NCBI GenBank assembly: GCA_947646735.1
Contig: CANTFK010000838.1
Coordinates: 1 to 64,000, forward strand
Source of the DNA: Peronospora farinosa
Lineage: Eukaryota > Oomycota > Peronosporomycetes > Peronosporales > Peronosporaceae
Length of the DNA stretch: 64,000 nt
Direction of reading: 5' to 3'
Position 1 is the stretch's first letter. Each line of letters begins with the position of its first letter. This document shows, one piece after another, positions 1-9,445 of the stretch. A program made the position numbers and the translations under genes. Below the pieces are notes generated by a model that worked only from the letters and a program-made list of their open reading frames with translations, had not been told where the DNA came from and made no database searches.

Positions 1-154
1 GTTGATTTATCATTGGTCCATATTGGGGACTTTAGGCCCAATAATAAACCAATAATAAATTACCACGCTGTGCCCGCTATTCGGGCCCAGCACCTGCCTA
101 CACATGTAATTGTTTATTTGTGTTAAAGCTATATGTGTAATGTAGCCCATTACA
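1..154 (-). repeat. Partial LTR of the element-1 LTR type, cut by the window edge
   Basis: Read on the minus strand it starts TGTAATGGGC at 154, the same start as the LTR at 8386-8687, and shares the run of AATAATAAA words and a 25-nt hairpin (67-91). Similarity is only moderate (roughly two thirds by eye), so it may be the 3' LTR of a very old element 1 or the LTR of a related element. No polypurine tract precedes it (minus sense); the 846-bp repeat abuts it directly. Confidence 0.65.
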
Positions 155-1000
155 CATTCAAACCAGCAAATTCTCAAATAAAGAATCACGAATTTTCTGT
201 TCACAACTAAATATGATTGACTATGTATTCGCTTATGCTGAGGCCAAGACGAGAGACATCCTCCCATTTTGACTGACCGCCTACCAAAATAATATCGATG
301 CCGCTGAGCGAACAACTTCGACGTCTTCTAAAAAGAAGGCTTTATTCGGACTACAGGTCCACTAAAGAAGGTTACATCCTTTCTTCCTATGTTTCTGAAT
401 GCTACGACGCTGAAACGCTGAACGGTGTCGCCGTCAACTGGTGCAAAAACGATCACGTTATCTTATTCCAATCTTGCAAACTCATGTTGACCAAGTGCCG
501 CAATCGAGTAGGATTCTGATGGTTTGTGTGGTAATCACGCTATCTTTTGCTCAAGCAGTATGATAATTCGCGGCTCTCGAGTACTGGCTTCTCGCATGCA
601 TACTGAACAATGGACAATTTGAGCTTGCAACTGTTGCCCCTGGCTTCGAACAAAGAGCAACACGTATTTTTCTTTTGCTTTTGGAGTGTTTACATTTTTG
701 AGGAACTCAGCAATTATATTTTCCCCTCCAGCTCTAGGTCCTTTTTCATTAACTCTTTGAAAGAAGGAGTCGTCATCCCCTCCTTGAGTTTCTTATCGTC
801 TTCAGTGATGGAGACCAGCCAGACGCTGCCCCTCATCGTCAGAAAAAAGCTGCAGCTGATCCGCATCAAAGTGGTTTAAGGCGTTCATCTTTTCCGCCTA
901 AATGTTCTTCTTCAAGTGGTACATCGACTTTTCCGTATCAATGTCGATAGCGAAAGCACTACCTCTTTGACCAACGATCGCGCAGTACAGAGTTTACCAT
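155..1000 (-). pseudogene. Crinkler (CRN) effector pseudogene, copy nearest the LTR
   Basis: This copy reads like 1001-1846 on the minus strand, starting from the ATG at 998-1000. The recognisable N-terminal CRN domain includes the ubiquitin-like start (CAIVGQRGSAF), the stretch LQLFLTMRGSVWL at the place of the family's LxLFLAK translocation motif, and a TPKAKEKYVLLFV segment at the usual end of the N-terminal module. The frame is broken just after the start codon, again by a stop after KKN-I, and again before AEFLKN. A later open run (VDGDTVQRFSVVAFRN) may belong to the C-terminal module. Intact CRNs of this family are secreted and act in host nuclei; with these breaks no full product can be made here. 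Confidence 0.75.
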
Positions 1001-1846
1001 CATTCAAACCAGCAAATTCTCAAATAAAGAATCACGAATTTTCTGTTCACAACTAAATATGATTGACTATGTATTCGCTTATGCTGAGGCCAAGACGAGA
1101 GACATCCTCCCATTTTGACTGACCGCCTACCAAAATAATATCGATGCCGCTGAGCGAACAACTTCGACGTCTTCTAAAAAGAAGGCTTTATTCGGACTAC
1201 AGGTCCACTAAAGAAGGTTACATCCTTTCTTCCTATGTTTCTGATTGCTACGACGCTGAAACGCTGAACGGTGTCGCCGTCAACTGGTGCAAAAACGATC
1301 ACGTTATCTTATTCCAATCTTGCAAACTCATGTTGACCAAGTGCCGCAATCGAGTAGGATTCTGATGGTTTGTGTGGTAATCACGCTATCTTTTGCTCAA
1401 GCAGTATGATAATTCGCGACTCTTGAGTACTGGCTTCTCGCATACATACTGAACAATGGACAATTTGAGCTTGCAACTGTTGCCCCTGGCTTCGAACAAA
1501 GAGCAACACGTATTTTTCTTTTGCTTTTGGAGTGTTTACATTTTTGAGGAACTCAGCAATTATATTTTCCCCTCCAGCTCTAGGTCCTTTTTCATTAACT
1601 CTTTGAAAGAAGGAGTCGTCATCCCCTCCTTGAGTTTCTTATCGTCTTCAGTGATGGAGACCAGCCAGACGCTGCCCCTCATCGTCAGAAAAAAGCTGCA
1701 GCTGGTCCGCATCAAAGTGGTTTAAGGCGTTCATCTTTTCCGCCTAAATGTTCTTCTTCAAGTGGTACATCGACTTTTCCGTATCAATGTCGATAGCGAA
1801 AGCACTACCTCTTTGACCAACGATCGCGCAGTACAGAGTTTACCAT
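1001..1846 (-). pseudogene. Crinkler (CRN) effector pseudogene, second copy
   Basis: This unit begins at a minus-strand ATG (1844-1846). A one-base excess right after the start shifts the frame; the shifted frame then reads the typical CRN opening (CAIVGQRGSAFAIDID). It meets an in-frame stop after about 30 codons, continues through LQLFLTMRGSVWL and KELMKKDLELEG, stops again, and resumes in another frame with AEFLKNVNTPKAKEKYVLL. The order of these blocks matches a CRN N-terminal domain. The breaks are shared with 155-1000, so the gene was dead, or mis-copied, before the tandem duplication. It lies in the same orientation as the element-1 pol. The small plus-strand frames over this unit are antisense shadows. 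Confidence 0.78.
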
Positions 1847-2101
1847 CATTCAAACCAGCAAATTCTCAAATAAAGAGTCACGAATTTTCTGTTCACAACT
1901 AAATATGATTGACTATGTATTCGCTTATGCTGAGGCCAAGACGAGAGACATCCTCCCATTTTGACTGGCTGACTACCAAAATAATATCGATGCCGCTGAG
2001 CGAACAACTTCGACGTCTTCTAAAAAGAAGGCTTTATTCGGACTACAGGTCCACTAAAGAAGGTTACATCCTTTCTTCCTATGTTTCTGATTTTTACGAC
2101 G
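1847..2101 (-). pseudogene. Partial third copy: 3' part of the CRN unit
   Basis: Equivalent to the low-coordinate 255 bp of the full units, that is the downstream end of the CRN unit in minus sense. Similarity to the other copies stops near 2101, where the element-1 pol tail begins. The pol reading frame runs through the join and ends at 2054 within this copy. Confidence 0.7.
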
Positions 2102-2436
2102 CAGCCTCGTAATTGGTCTTAATCTCGGAGTCGCTCGGGAGATCATCATGAATTTATTGCTCGCGATATTGGAGACAGAACCGGTAGCGTCGGTCGCGAT
2201 CTCCGTTTTTCTATGGGACTCATAGTCCTCGACCACGCCCGGGACATCTTGAGACAGCGTACTCGATGGCTCCCATGTATCTTTCGCCGGCGAATATACC
2301 AATCAGCTAACCCTGTAATGTTTCTCGACATGATTCTTCGTGGGCGCCGATTCATTACTCGGCGCCTGAGGCTTGTTATTCTCGTGATCGACAATTCGGT
2401 CAAAAATCCAGCGTCGCGCACCCGATGCATCAATTA
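2054..2436 (-). pseudogene. Element 1 chromodomain and pol C-terminus
   Basis: Minus-strand frames give RRWIFDRIVDHE, then HYRVS, a stop, and LVYSPAKDTWEPSS followed by DVPGVVEDYES. These are the aromatic and Trp-Glu-Pro signatures of a chromodomain joined to a Ty3/Gypsy integrase. Chromodomains of this kind guide integration to histone-marked chromatin in chromoviruses. A basic tail (RRKNQKHRKKG) ends at 2054 inside the third 846-bp repeat copy. At least one stop and one frameshift interrupt it. The linker to the integrase (about 2437-2800, minus) is rich in Gln, Ser and Pro. Confidence 0.75.
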
Positions 2437-2844
2437 AGGGAGAGGAGCATCACGACGGAAGACCTCTGTCGATGAGCATTGATTCTCGCAATCGGAGCTT
2501 GCACAGTCAAATGACGAGCTACATCTACTTCGTGCTGAAGTCGAAGAGTCGAAGAACGCCCTACTTGATGCTCGCGAGATGGCGGAGAGAGCTCAAGATC
2601 GTGCGGATGCTGCGACTGAGGCTGCTGAGCGGACTCGACGTGAGCAGATGGTACTGGTTGGGCGCCTACGTCAACTTGAGACGACTGCGTTCGGAGGACC
2701 CCAGAAGATCGAGTCTGCACGCGTTCGGGCAGGAATTGGTCCTGATTATCGTCAGAGTCGTCGTCAAGGAATGCAGAATTTTATGTCGGCAGAGAAGAGC
2801 GGGGAAGTTTCGATGGGAAATCCGCCGGTAGGTAAGCCTTGAGG

Positions 2845-3885
2845 CACCCGACGTTCTACGTCGGGTGCAAACGCATGGATGTAGATATGTCTAGCGTGTA
2901 AGCGTCATTATGCACCTTAATAACCCGAAATGGGCCAAATATATCTTTGCGCTAACTTATAAGCGCCCAAATTCGTCGCTGAGATGTTCGGTAATCCACT
3001 TGTTAACAATAATACTCTGTCACCTTCTCAAAATATTCACATATTTTTTTGGCCTCTTCTGTCTGCATTCTCTTTTTGCTTGTAGACTGCCTCTTGTAAT
3101 TCATCACGCACAAAACGCGTGGTTCCTTGTCGTAATAGCAGAAATTCGATTACTGCAGCCGAACTTACAGGCGACGTATTCTTTTTTGGGGGCAAAATTG
3201 GCAACGGGAGACGCGATGGAATGCATCGCGTCAGGAGTCGATATGCCGTTGGCCACAAAAATACCAGCATTAGGTGCATCGGCAGCAACCTTTTCCTCAT
3301 CGTTATCAATCATCAATAGTTTCGGCGCAATTCCATCGGTAGATACTCCCCCACCAAGCTTTGATACTGGGCGCTCTAAGGCTGAGAGAGCAAGTAACGC
3401 CGGAACGCGAGGATGACTCGCGTTGTTAACGAAAAAGGGCATCTACCGGTTGACGCATGGACAGCATTGTTGATTGCAAACTCTGAAAGTGGAAGAAAAG
3501 AACTCCATGACGATAACGATGTTGCATAATTGCGCAAGACATCTTCGAGCAATCTGTTCACACGCTCCGTTTGCCCATCCGTCTCTGGATGGGCCGCCGT
3601 AGACATAAGCAACCGCGTGCCTAATAGCTGGAATAATTTGGCCCAGAAAGCCGAAGTGAAACGCGGTTCACGGTCCGAAACAATAGATTCTGGCAAGCCG
3701 TGATGCCTAAAGATAAGATCAATGAAGATCTTCGCTGTCGTCTCCGCCGTAATGTTGGCGGAGACCGGAGCAAAATGCACCATTTTGCTGAATCGATCCA
3801 CTAGAACCAATACGCCCGTGCGTTTCTGTTCATCCGGTGGAAGGCCAAAGATAAAATCCATGCTGACCGAGCGCAAGTCTATCAA
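2845..3885 (-). pseudogene. Element 1 integrase core and C-terminal domain
   Basis: The core reads from 3885 down: SMDFIFGLPPD (first catalytic Asp), ESIVSDREPRFTS (second Asp), then TAAHPETDGQTERVNR with the catalytic Glu. A frameshift near 3445 moves the frame, after which PFFVNNASHPRVP continues. Another shift leads to VRDELQEAVYKQKENADRRG and a C-terminal module (GDRVLLLTSG, then RYIWPISG) typical of the GPY/F region. All three acidic residues are visible, but the frame is broken several times. Confidence 0.85.
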
Positions 3886-3927
3886 TTGGAAGCGGACGCA
3901 ATGGAGCTTGTGAGGACGGCGCGGGCT

Positions 3928-5105
3928 TCACACGCTGACAGGTTTCACAGGAGCGCACCCATTTCTGGATGTAATTATACATTCGCGGCCAGAAATTACG
4001 CGAAAAATAGCCGCAAACGTCTTTTCGCGACCCAGGTGTCCGCCAGCTGGGCTGTCGTGGAATTCATGAACCAATCGGGCTCGAAGGTCATCATCAGCAG
4101 GGATGACGACACGCGGGGAATCAAAGACGTCCATCGTGTACGTCAGCAACGGACCGTCAAGCGCGTAACGCTTGATATTGTCGCGTGTCGATTTTGTAAA
4201 CTTCGCGAGTGAATTTTCGCTCGGGTCCTTGAGATAATTGATGATTCCTGCATAGAAGGAATCATTCGCGTAGGATTCAGCGATCTGAGTTCGGATCGAC
4301 AGCACGGGGGTCGAAATCATCGCATTGATCCCCAGCTGAATACAACACGCACAGATATCTACATCGTCATCAACATTCTCCGTTTGATGACCCATATCAC
4401 GCCGAGGATCGTAATCAGGACGACGAGAAAGCGCATCGGCGAGAATGTTATTCTTGCCAGGCTTGTAATGCACCACAAAATTATACTCGGCGAAAAATGA
4501 CAACCACCATGCCATACGCTGGGACAAGTGAAGGCTCTTGACGGCGGTACGTAATGATGCGTGATCTGTGTAAATAGAAAGCATCTTTTCGCCGAGCAAA
4601 TATACTCTGAACTTGATTAGCGCGTAACGCATAGCCAAAAGTTCCTTATCGTGTACCGGATAATTTTTCTCTGCAGGTTTCATCTGTCGTGATTGAAAAC
4701 TCCCGACGCGCTCTCGACCCTCGTCATCAAATTGCATGAGGACACATCCTATAACGAAATTGCTCGCGTCGCACACGACGTGGAATGGCTTAGAGTCATC
4801 AGGTAGAATCAGCACCGGTGCCTCGGACAAGCTCTTCTTTATGGAGTCGAAGGCAGATTGATGTTCTGCCGTCCATAACCATACTACGTATTTCTTGAGC
4901 AAAGTCGATAATGGCTGAATTGGCTCAGCATAATTCTTTGTATACTTATGCAAGTAATTCGACACACCGAGAAATTGACGTAGTTCAGTTTAGTTCCTGG
5001 GCGTTGACCAGGAACAGATCGATGAGATCTTTTCAGGATCAGCGCGAACACCTTCCTTGCTGACGTAGCAACCGAGTACTGGAATCTCAGGAGCGCAGAA
5101 GGCAC
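3928..5105 (-). pseudogene. Element 1 RT thumb, RNase H and integrase zinc finger
   Basis: The long open stretch 4965-3928 (about 345 codons) holds the RNase H signatures: VVCDASNFVIGCVLMQ, NYPVHDKELLAM, YTDHASLRTAV and PGKNNILADALSRRPDYD. It runs into the integrase zinc-finger region (HEFHDSPAGGHLGREKTF). The piece 5105-4884 (minus) has the RT end ([13 protein letters not shown] in a shifted frame, then ELRQFLGVSNYLHKY). A stop near 4990 separates the two. Confidence 0.87.
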
Positions 5106-5183
5106 ATTTCTTCAAATTCGCATTCAATTTATTCTCGCGCATAACTTGAAACACCTGCTTCAAGTGTCGAAGGTGTACCTCCG

Positions 5184-5403
5184 TATATTGAAATCAAACA
5201 TTAAAAAATATAAAGATGAAAAAAGTTTACAAGAAACAGGTATTGTTCTTTCAATGAGTGATGGTATTGCACGTTGTTACGGTTTGACTAAAATTCAAGC
5301 TGGGGAAATACTTGAATTTAATAATGGTAATATTAAAGGGATGGCTTTAAATTTAGAACCTGATGTTGTTGGTGTCGTTGTTTTTAGTAATGATAGAGAA
5401 ATC
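5184..5403 (+). other. atp1: Nuclear mitochondrial insertion (NUMT): fragment of atp1
   Basis: Plus-strand codons read [18 protein letters not shown], then [28 protein letters not shown] and [12 protein letters not shown]. This is the N-terminal beta-barrel part of the mitochondrial ATP synthase F1 alpha subunit. The stretch is markedly AT-rich with A/T third positions, unlike the flanks. On both sides the minus-strand RT of element 1 continues: [17 protein letters not shown] ends at about 5404 and [12 protein letters not shown] starts at about 5183. Little or no RT sequence was lost. It is an inserted fragment, not an expressed gene. Confidence 0.92.
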
Positions 5404-6424
5404 CGCGCTGAGCTTTTGCTCAGCGCGGATGTGAACAAAAATGTCGTCAAAGTAGCTTGGTGCAAAGTCGTGAATTGGACGAAGTACTTGTGTCACCATC
5501 CGATTGAACGTAGCTGGAGCATTCTTAAGACCTTGTGGCATGACTAACCACTCCCAAAGCATCTCGCTTGGGGTGCTGACCGCTGTGAACGGAATGGAAC
5601 TGTCACTCATGAGGATCTGATAGAACCGTCTGTCAGATCTATGGCGCTGTAGATCTCGCCCCCGGACATGGTATTCAATACCATATCTTTTCGAGGAATA
5701 GCGTTTGAGCCGAGATCGTGGCGTCATTCAGCTTGTTGAGGGCGTGCCCAATGCGCCAACCGCCGGTGGTTTTCTTCACACATAAAGTCGGGCTCGAATG
5801 TGGCGAGATACTCTCGCGGACATGGCCAGCCTTGCGGCGACCCTCGAAAAATTCATCAATAGCGATGCCTTGATCGCGCGGTAACGGCCACTGCCGCGTC
5901 ACGCAATACTTCGATCCTGACATGAGATCGATCTCGTGCCGCACACCACGATCCGTCGGAAGCTCAGCTGGAATTTTCTCCGGGAAAATATCGGCGTACT
6001 CACTGGCGATATTGTATACCGGGTTGCCCGTAACACGAAGAGAATACCAAGAAGGTGTCGCGAAGCGCTCATCGCGCGCTGATTTAGGCTCGGCGCTCTT
6101 CGGGCGAGCCTCAAGAACTTCTTCACTGGCTGCTTCGGTGGCTGAAACGATGCACACTTTCTCGATGTCGCCGGCCTTGAGGTCATGAAGGAAGTTTTTC
6201 CATGCAAGGTCTGACAGAGATGTGATCTCTGCAGCAGTGCACGGTGGGCTCTCTACCTTAATGTAGCGGACACGATGTGGAGACCCCTCCACATATTCAA
6301 GCGCGCATACGAATTTCGTCACTACGGAATCATCTCCATCAGCTTTTTGACGTGCATTTCGTCGTATCGGTGATCGGCGTGCTCCTTTCTTGCGTTTTCT
6401 CTTGCTTCTCGAGCCCCTACGCAA
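5404..6424 (-). pseudogene. Element 1 reverse transcriptase, N-terminal and palm part
   Basis: From 6424 down, an open frame of about 250 codons gives an Arg/Lys-rich linker, then HEIDLMSGSKYCVTRQWPLP (start of the Ty3-type RT), AIDEFFEGRRKAGHVRES and SPTLCVKKTTGGWRIGHALN. After a frameshift the 5727-5404 piece has [19 protein letters not shown] and the active-site motif YFDD. The RT is then interrupted by the atp1 insertion at 5403. Confidence 0.88.
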
Positions 6425-6440
6425 GCCTGGAACGTCGCTA

Positions 6441-6842
6441 TCACAAGAGGATGATGTACCCCCCCCCTAGATGTGGGAGTTCTGTCTCCACCACGTCGGT
6501 CTCATGCGGATCCATAGTCCGCCTACTCTCGTCAATCAAAGGCGGGAGCTCGTCGCCGGCCGCCTCACTTGTTTGCGGGATTCCTTTGAGGACCGCCTCG
6601 AATTTGATCGGGAGCCTCTGCTCAACCGATGTGTTTGAATGAGTATACCCCTGCTCGACCGCCTCTCTGTGAATCGGGAACCGCTGTCTGACCGCCTCGT
6701 TCTGTGGCTCCGTCAGTGTAACGGAACATACTGCGCACAGAGGGCCATCGTTCTCTTTGTGTTGACTACTAGTCGTGGCAAGTTCATTCACGACCCTGAC
6801 GTGATGACAGTCGGATGACGCGACGAACAAATGATTGAGCAC
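6441..6842 (-). pseudogene. Element 1 protease-RT spacer
   Basis: A minus-strand frame of 133 codons, rich in Glu, His and Thr, lies between the protease and RT coding parts in pol order. I recognise no domain. A spacer of this kind is common between protease and RT in oomycete Gypsy elements, so I read it as part of the same polyprotein separated by frameshifts. Confidence 0.45.
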
Positions 6843-6863
6843 TTCACTGACGTCATAACCGCT

Positions 6864-7181
6864 TCATCGTTTGACAGATCTAGATCGACAATCTATCTTC
6901 TGCTGATACCGTGACAGCCACGATATCCCAAGTATGCAATCGACTGCATAATTCATATCGTACACCAAAAATTCGTCGTTGCTCTGGAAACCGTCGAAAG
7001 TATACGGTAAAACCAATGTTTTACGCGGGACACGTTTTGGTTGTCCATCGGCAAGTTTGACAACGATGTCACCTGGACCTTCTCGAACCGTGACAGTCGA
7101 CGGTAGAAGGGACAAACAGGATGCACGAAAGAAGTTGTTGGAAGCGCCAGAATCCAACAACGTTTGGAGTAGTCGCTTCAT
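6864..7181 (-). pseudogene. Element 1 retropepsin-type aspartic protease
   Basis: The frame reads LLDSGASNNFFRASCL (catalytic D-S-G-A) and later the flap-like and hydrophobic segment ending CILGISWLSRYQQKIDCRSR, which matches the I-L-G-x-x-W-L end of Ty3/Gypsy proteases. Its family role is to cleave Gag-Pol. It is separated from gag by about 150 bp of broken frame. Confidence 0.85.
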
Positions 7182-7334
7182 TCCAGCAACAATGAACTGA
7201 AAATAATCAGTCTCGAATCATCGCGCGTGGTGGTGGCATTTAAGTGAGTATGAATCACTTTGGGGATAGGAGCCGAGCTACCACCTGAGTACTTGGTGCT
7301 CCATTTCTACCATTAGGGCGCCCCACGCCTACTA

Positions 7335-8360
7335 TTACCGCTCGTTTTTTGGTGGTACCACCGACGACACAGCATCTCCCCGTAATACAGCTGTGCTCAT
7401 AGTCACCGGTTCAGGTGCTCGACAGACAGCCGCACGATGGCCTGTTTTACCACAATGAAAACACTTCATCGTGTTAGGATTGCGAATGTCGCGGCCTAAT
7501 GATTTGCCGCGACCACGAGAGGACTCGATTGCATCAAGTTTCATTGGCTCTGGGCCAGACGTCTGGGGATGTTGTGACGCTGCGTGCAGGTATGACGACG
7601 CGACAGTGTAATCCTCACGAAGCGCGAGGGCAAATGCCTCCTCGAGGGACTTTGGCTCAGCACGTGTGAGGCAATAACGCGTCATGCCCTCTTGCATAAT
7701 AAAAATAAAGACATGGACTTGTGAAGCCATGTCGATCGGCTGCGTGGTAATGTACGAAGCAAGATGACGTGTCTTCTGCACGTAGTCACGCATTGACAGC
7801 TCGCACTGTCGGAGTGAGAAGAAATCTGCACGCAAGCGAGATTCATCTTGAGGATGCTCGTAGGTCACGCTGGACGATATCCAGCGTGGGGAACGCCAAC
7901 TCATCTACGACGAGCTTTCCGAGAGCCCATTCCTTGGTTTTGTCAACAAGGCGAGACAGCAGTAAATTGGCCTTGGCCGTCAGAGCGTCACTTAATCTTG
8001 ACGCTATTGCAATATTTACCTCGCGAAACCAGAGATTAAGGGGGAGCACGATCCGGAACATCATTGGAGCACGTTGACGTCTCCATCTTGATAGCGTCAT
8101 GGTGCGAAGTGCGCGAGGGAGTCAATACTCGCCGATTCGCTTCGGCGATCTCGCGCACCATAAAGTCTTGGATGGCAACACGTTGACCATCGGACGAATC
8201 TGTGCTTAGCAGCGACGTCAAATTTGTTGTACCAGACACCACCGCGAGGCGGTGTAGTGCCTGCCTCTCCACCGAGATAAAATGTGGGAAGTCAGAATGC
8301 TTTAGCGAGACTGCTGGAGCCACTAAAGTCACGTGCACATTCATCGCGAATCTAGTCACT
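7335..8360 (-). pseudogene. Element 1 gag with zinc knuckle
   Basis: The stretch 7904-7335 encodes a capsid C-terminal part (LRQCELSMRDYVQKTRHLAS, EPKSLEEAFALALREDY) followed by a CCHC knuckle CFHCGKTGHRAAVC with all four ligands present. The capsid N-terminal part sits upstream in other frames (8100-7843 and 8359-8036), so two or more frameshifts break gag. The LEEAFALA and PMKLDAIE phrases are typical of this oomycete gag family. Confidence 0.83.
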
Positions 8361-8365
8361 GGAAG

Positions 8366-8383
8366 GGCTACGAAGTGCTACCA
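8366..8383 (-). other. Element 1 primer-binding site
   Basis: Minus strand TGGTAGCACTTCGTAGCC lies two bases inside the 5' LTR end. The same core (GGTAGCACT) follows the 5' LTRs of elements 2 and 3. By analogy with the TGGTAGCGCC site of yeast Ty1, an initiator-tRNA-Met-like primer is plausible but not shown. Confidence 0.6.
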
Positions 8384-8385
8384 GA

Positions 8386-8687
8386 CGTAACGGGCTAAGG
8401 ATCATACTTTAAAAGGGGGTTAAGAAAGCGCTCTTAATTAACTCGTAAATATAACTCTGTTTTATTTTTGTTCTAATTTGCAGTAAGTGCGAATATGTTC
8501 CCTAGCTCATGTGAACCACTCAATATGGAAGTCAATTTATTATAGCTAAGTATTGGGTCTGGCACCCCAATAATAAACCAATAATAAAATGACGCGCAGT
8601 ATCCGCTAATCGGATACTGCCCTACACCAACTTATGTAATTATGTACTATCCCTATAACTACTTATGTAATAGGTTGCCCCATTACA
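8386..8687 (-). repeat. Element 1 5' LTR
   Basis: On the minus strand it begins TGTAATGGGG at 8687 and ends CCCGTTACG at 8386, so the ends form an imperfect inverted repeat. The last base has probably changed from A. It contains a perfect 10-bp stem hairpin at 8596-8620. The primer-binding site follows two bases on. Related to the LTR at 1-154. Confidence 0.75.
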
Positions 8688-8692
8688 ATTGC

Positions 8693-9172
8693 TTATGCTA
8701 AGCGTCATGGTGACGCTTCAGACAGGCGTCACCAGCGAGCTTAAAAATATTTTAAGCTCGCACATAAGGATACGCTTCTAAGGAGACGCGAATCTGATCT
8801 TTACATTTATCCAATCAGTAGTTAGATGTATATTCAGTTAATTATCTTTTTATTTTTTTTGTTGTAATGCAGGATAATTACTGAAAGCATCTAAGTATTA
8901 TATTACATATAAGTCAGTCTTGAATTTATTAATTGCCGTCCACTGTGCACGAGAAGCTGAATAAACTTCTGCGTGACGTAAGTGAGACACTTGTTAATTG
9001 TTCGTTGCGCGGACCGCTCTAAGCGACCGGTAACGGTTGGTACTACGCTTTAAGCGCCGACCTCCACCACTACCACCACACGCGGCGGTAAGACGGTCTA
9101 GCCGCTTCCTTACGATGCTCGAAGGTGTGTGCTCGTAGCACGTGGCAGCTTCTTTCGAAGTGCCATTTTACA
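8693..9172 (+). repeat. Element 2 5' LTR, left-truncated
   Basis: This stretch is nearly identical to 16216-16695 (for example the shared run from gacgcttcagacaggcgtca onward) and ends in TTTTACA before the primer-binding site. The copy at the other end of element 2 extends leftward to 15122, so the left part is missing here; element 1 begins directly upstream. Confidence 0.85.
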
Positions 9173-9445
9173 CTCGGTAGCACTAGTAGTCCCTTCACGG
9201 CCCGTATCTCTGAGCGTGCGTGTGGCTACGGATGTCTCTCAATATGAATTTAAGGTAATTTTTCTCACCTCTTCCAACATTATAGGGAGGTGGCAGAGCA
9301 CTTGAAAAAAAAATTTATTTTTAGGGACTTGGTGGCCAGCCTCTTAAATTGTCCTCCTGAGCAACATGTTGCTCAGTTGGAGCAATTTGAGGCGTTTGTG
9401 CTCGGACAGCGTAGAAACGCGTCCGAGGCAAACAGTTAAGCCACG

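Larger units (their letters stand above)
155..2101 (-). repeat. 846-bp tandem repeat, 2.3 copies
   Basis: The units are 155-1000, 1001-1846 and a partial copy 1847-2101. The phrase cattcaaaccag recurs at 155, 1001 and 1847, giving an exact period of 846. The two full copies differ at only a handful of positions, so the duplication is recent. On the minus strand each unit begins with an ATG and carries a broken Crinkler reading frame. The third copy supplies the last codons of the element-1 pol frame. Confidence 0.93.
2054..8687 (-). mobile_element. Element 1: Ty3/Gypsy chromovirus (gag-pol, 5' LTR), degenerate
   Basis: Read from high to low coordinates: 5' LTR 8386-8687, primer-binding site 8366-8383, gag with a zinc knuckle, aspartic protease, RT (split by mitochondrial DNA), RNase H, integrase with zinc finger, core and C-terminal domain, a Gln/Ser/Pro-rich linker, and a chromodomain ending at 2054. 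This gene order is that of chromodomain-bearing Ty3/Gypsy elements. Several frameshifts and stops break the polyprotein, so it is not autonomous now. Its LTR abuts the truncated LTR of element 2 at 8693, which suggests insertion into element 2 or a deletion join. Confidence 0.88.

Noticed and set aside
298..1725. Repeated plus-strand frames of 73 and 89 codons
   Set aside because: They are the antisense of the CRN pseudogene units and show no family signature.
2483..2842. Plus-strand frame with strong coiled-coil text (RADAATEAAERTRREQ)
   Set aside because: It lies opposite the minus-strand pol linker between integrase and chromodomain, which is open over the same stretch and fits the gene order. 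I take the plus reading as an antisense shadow, though it is unusually protein-like.
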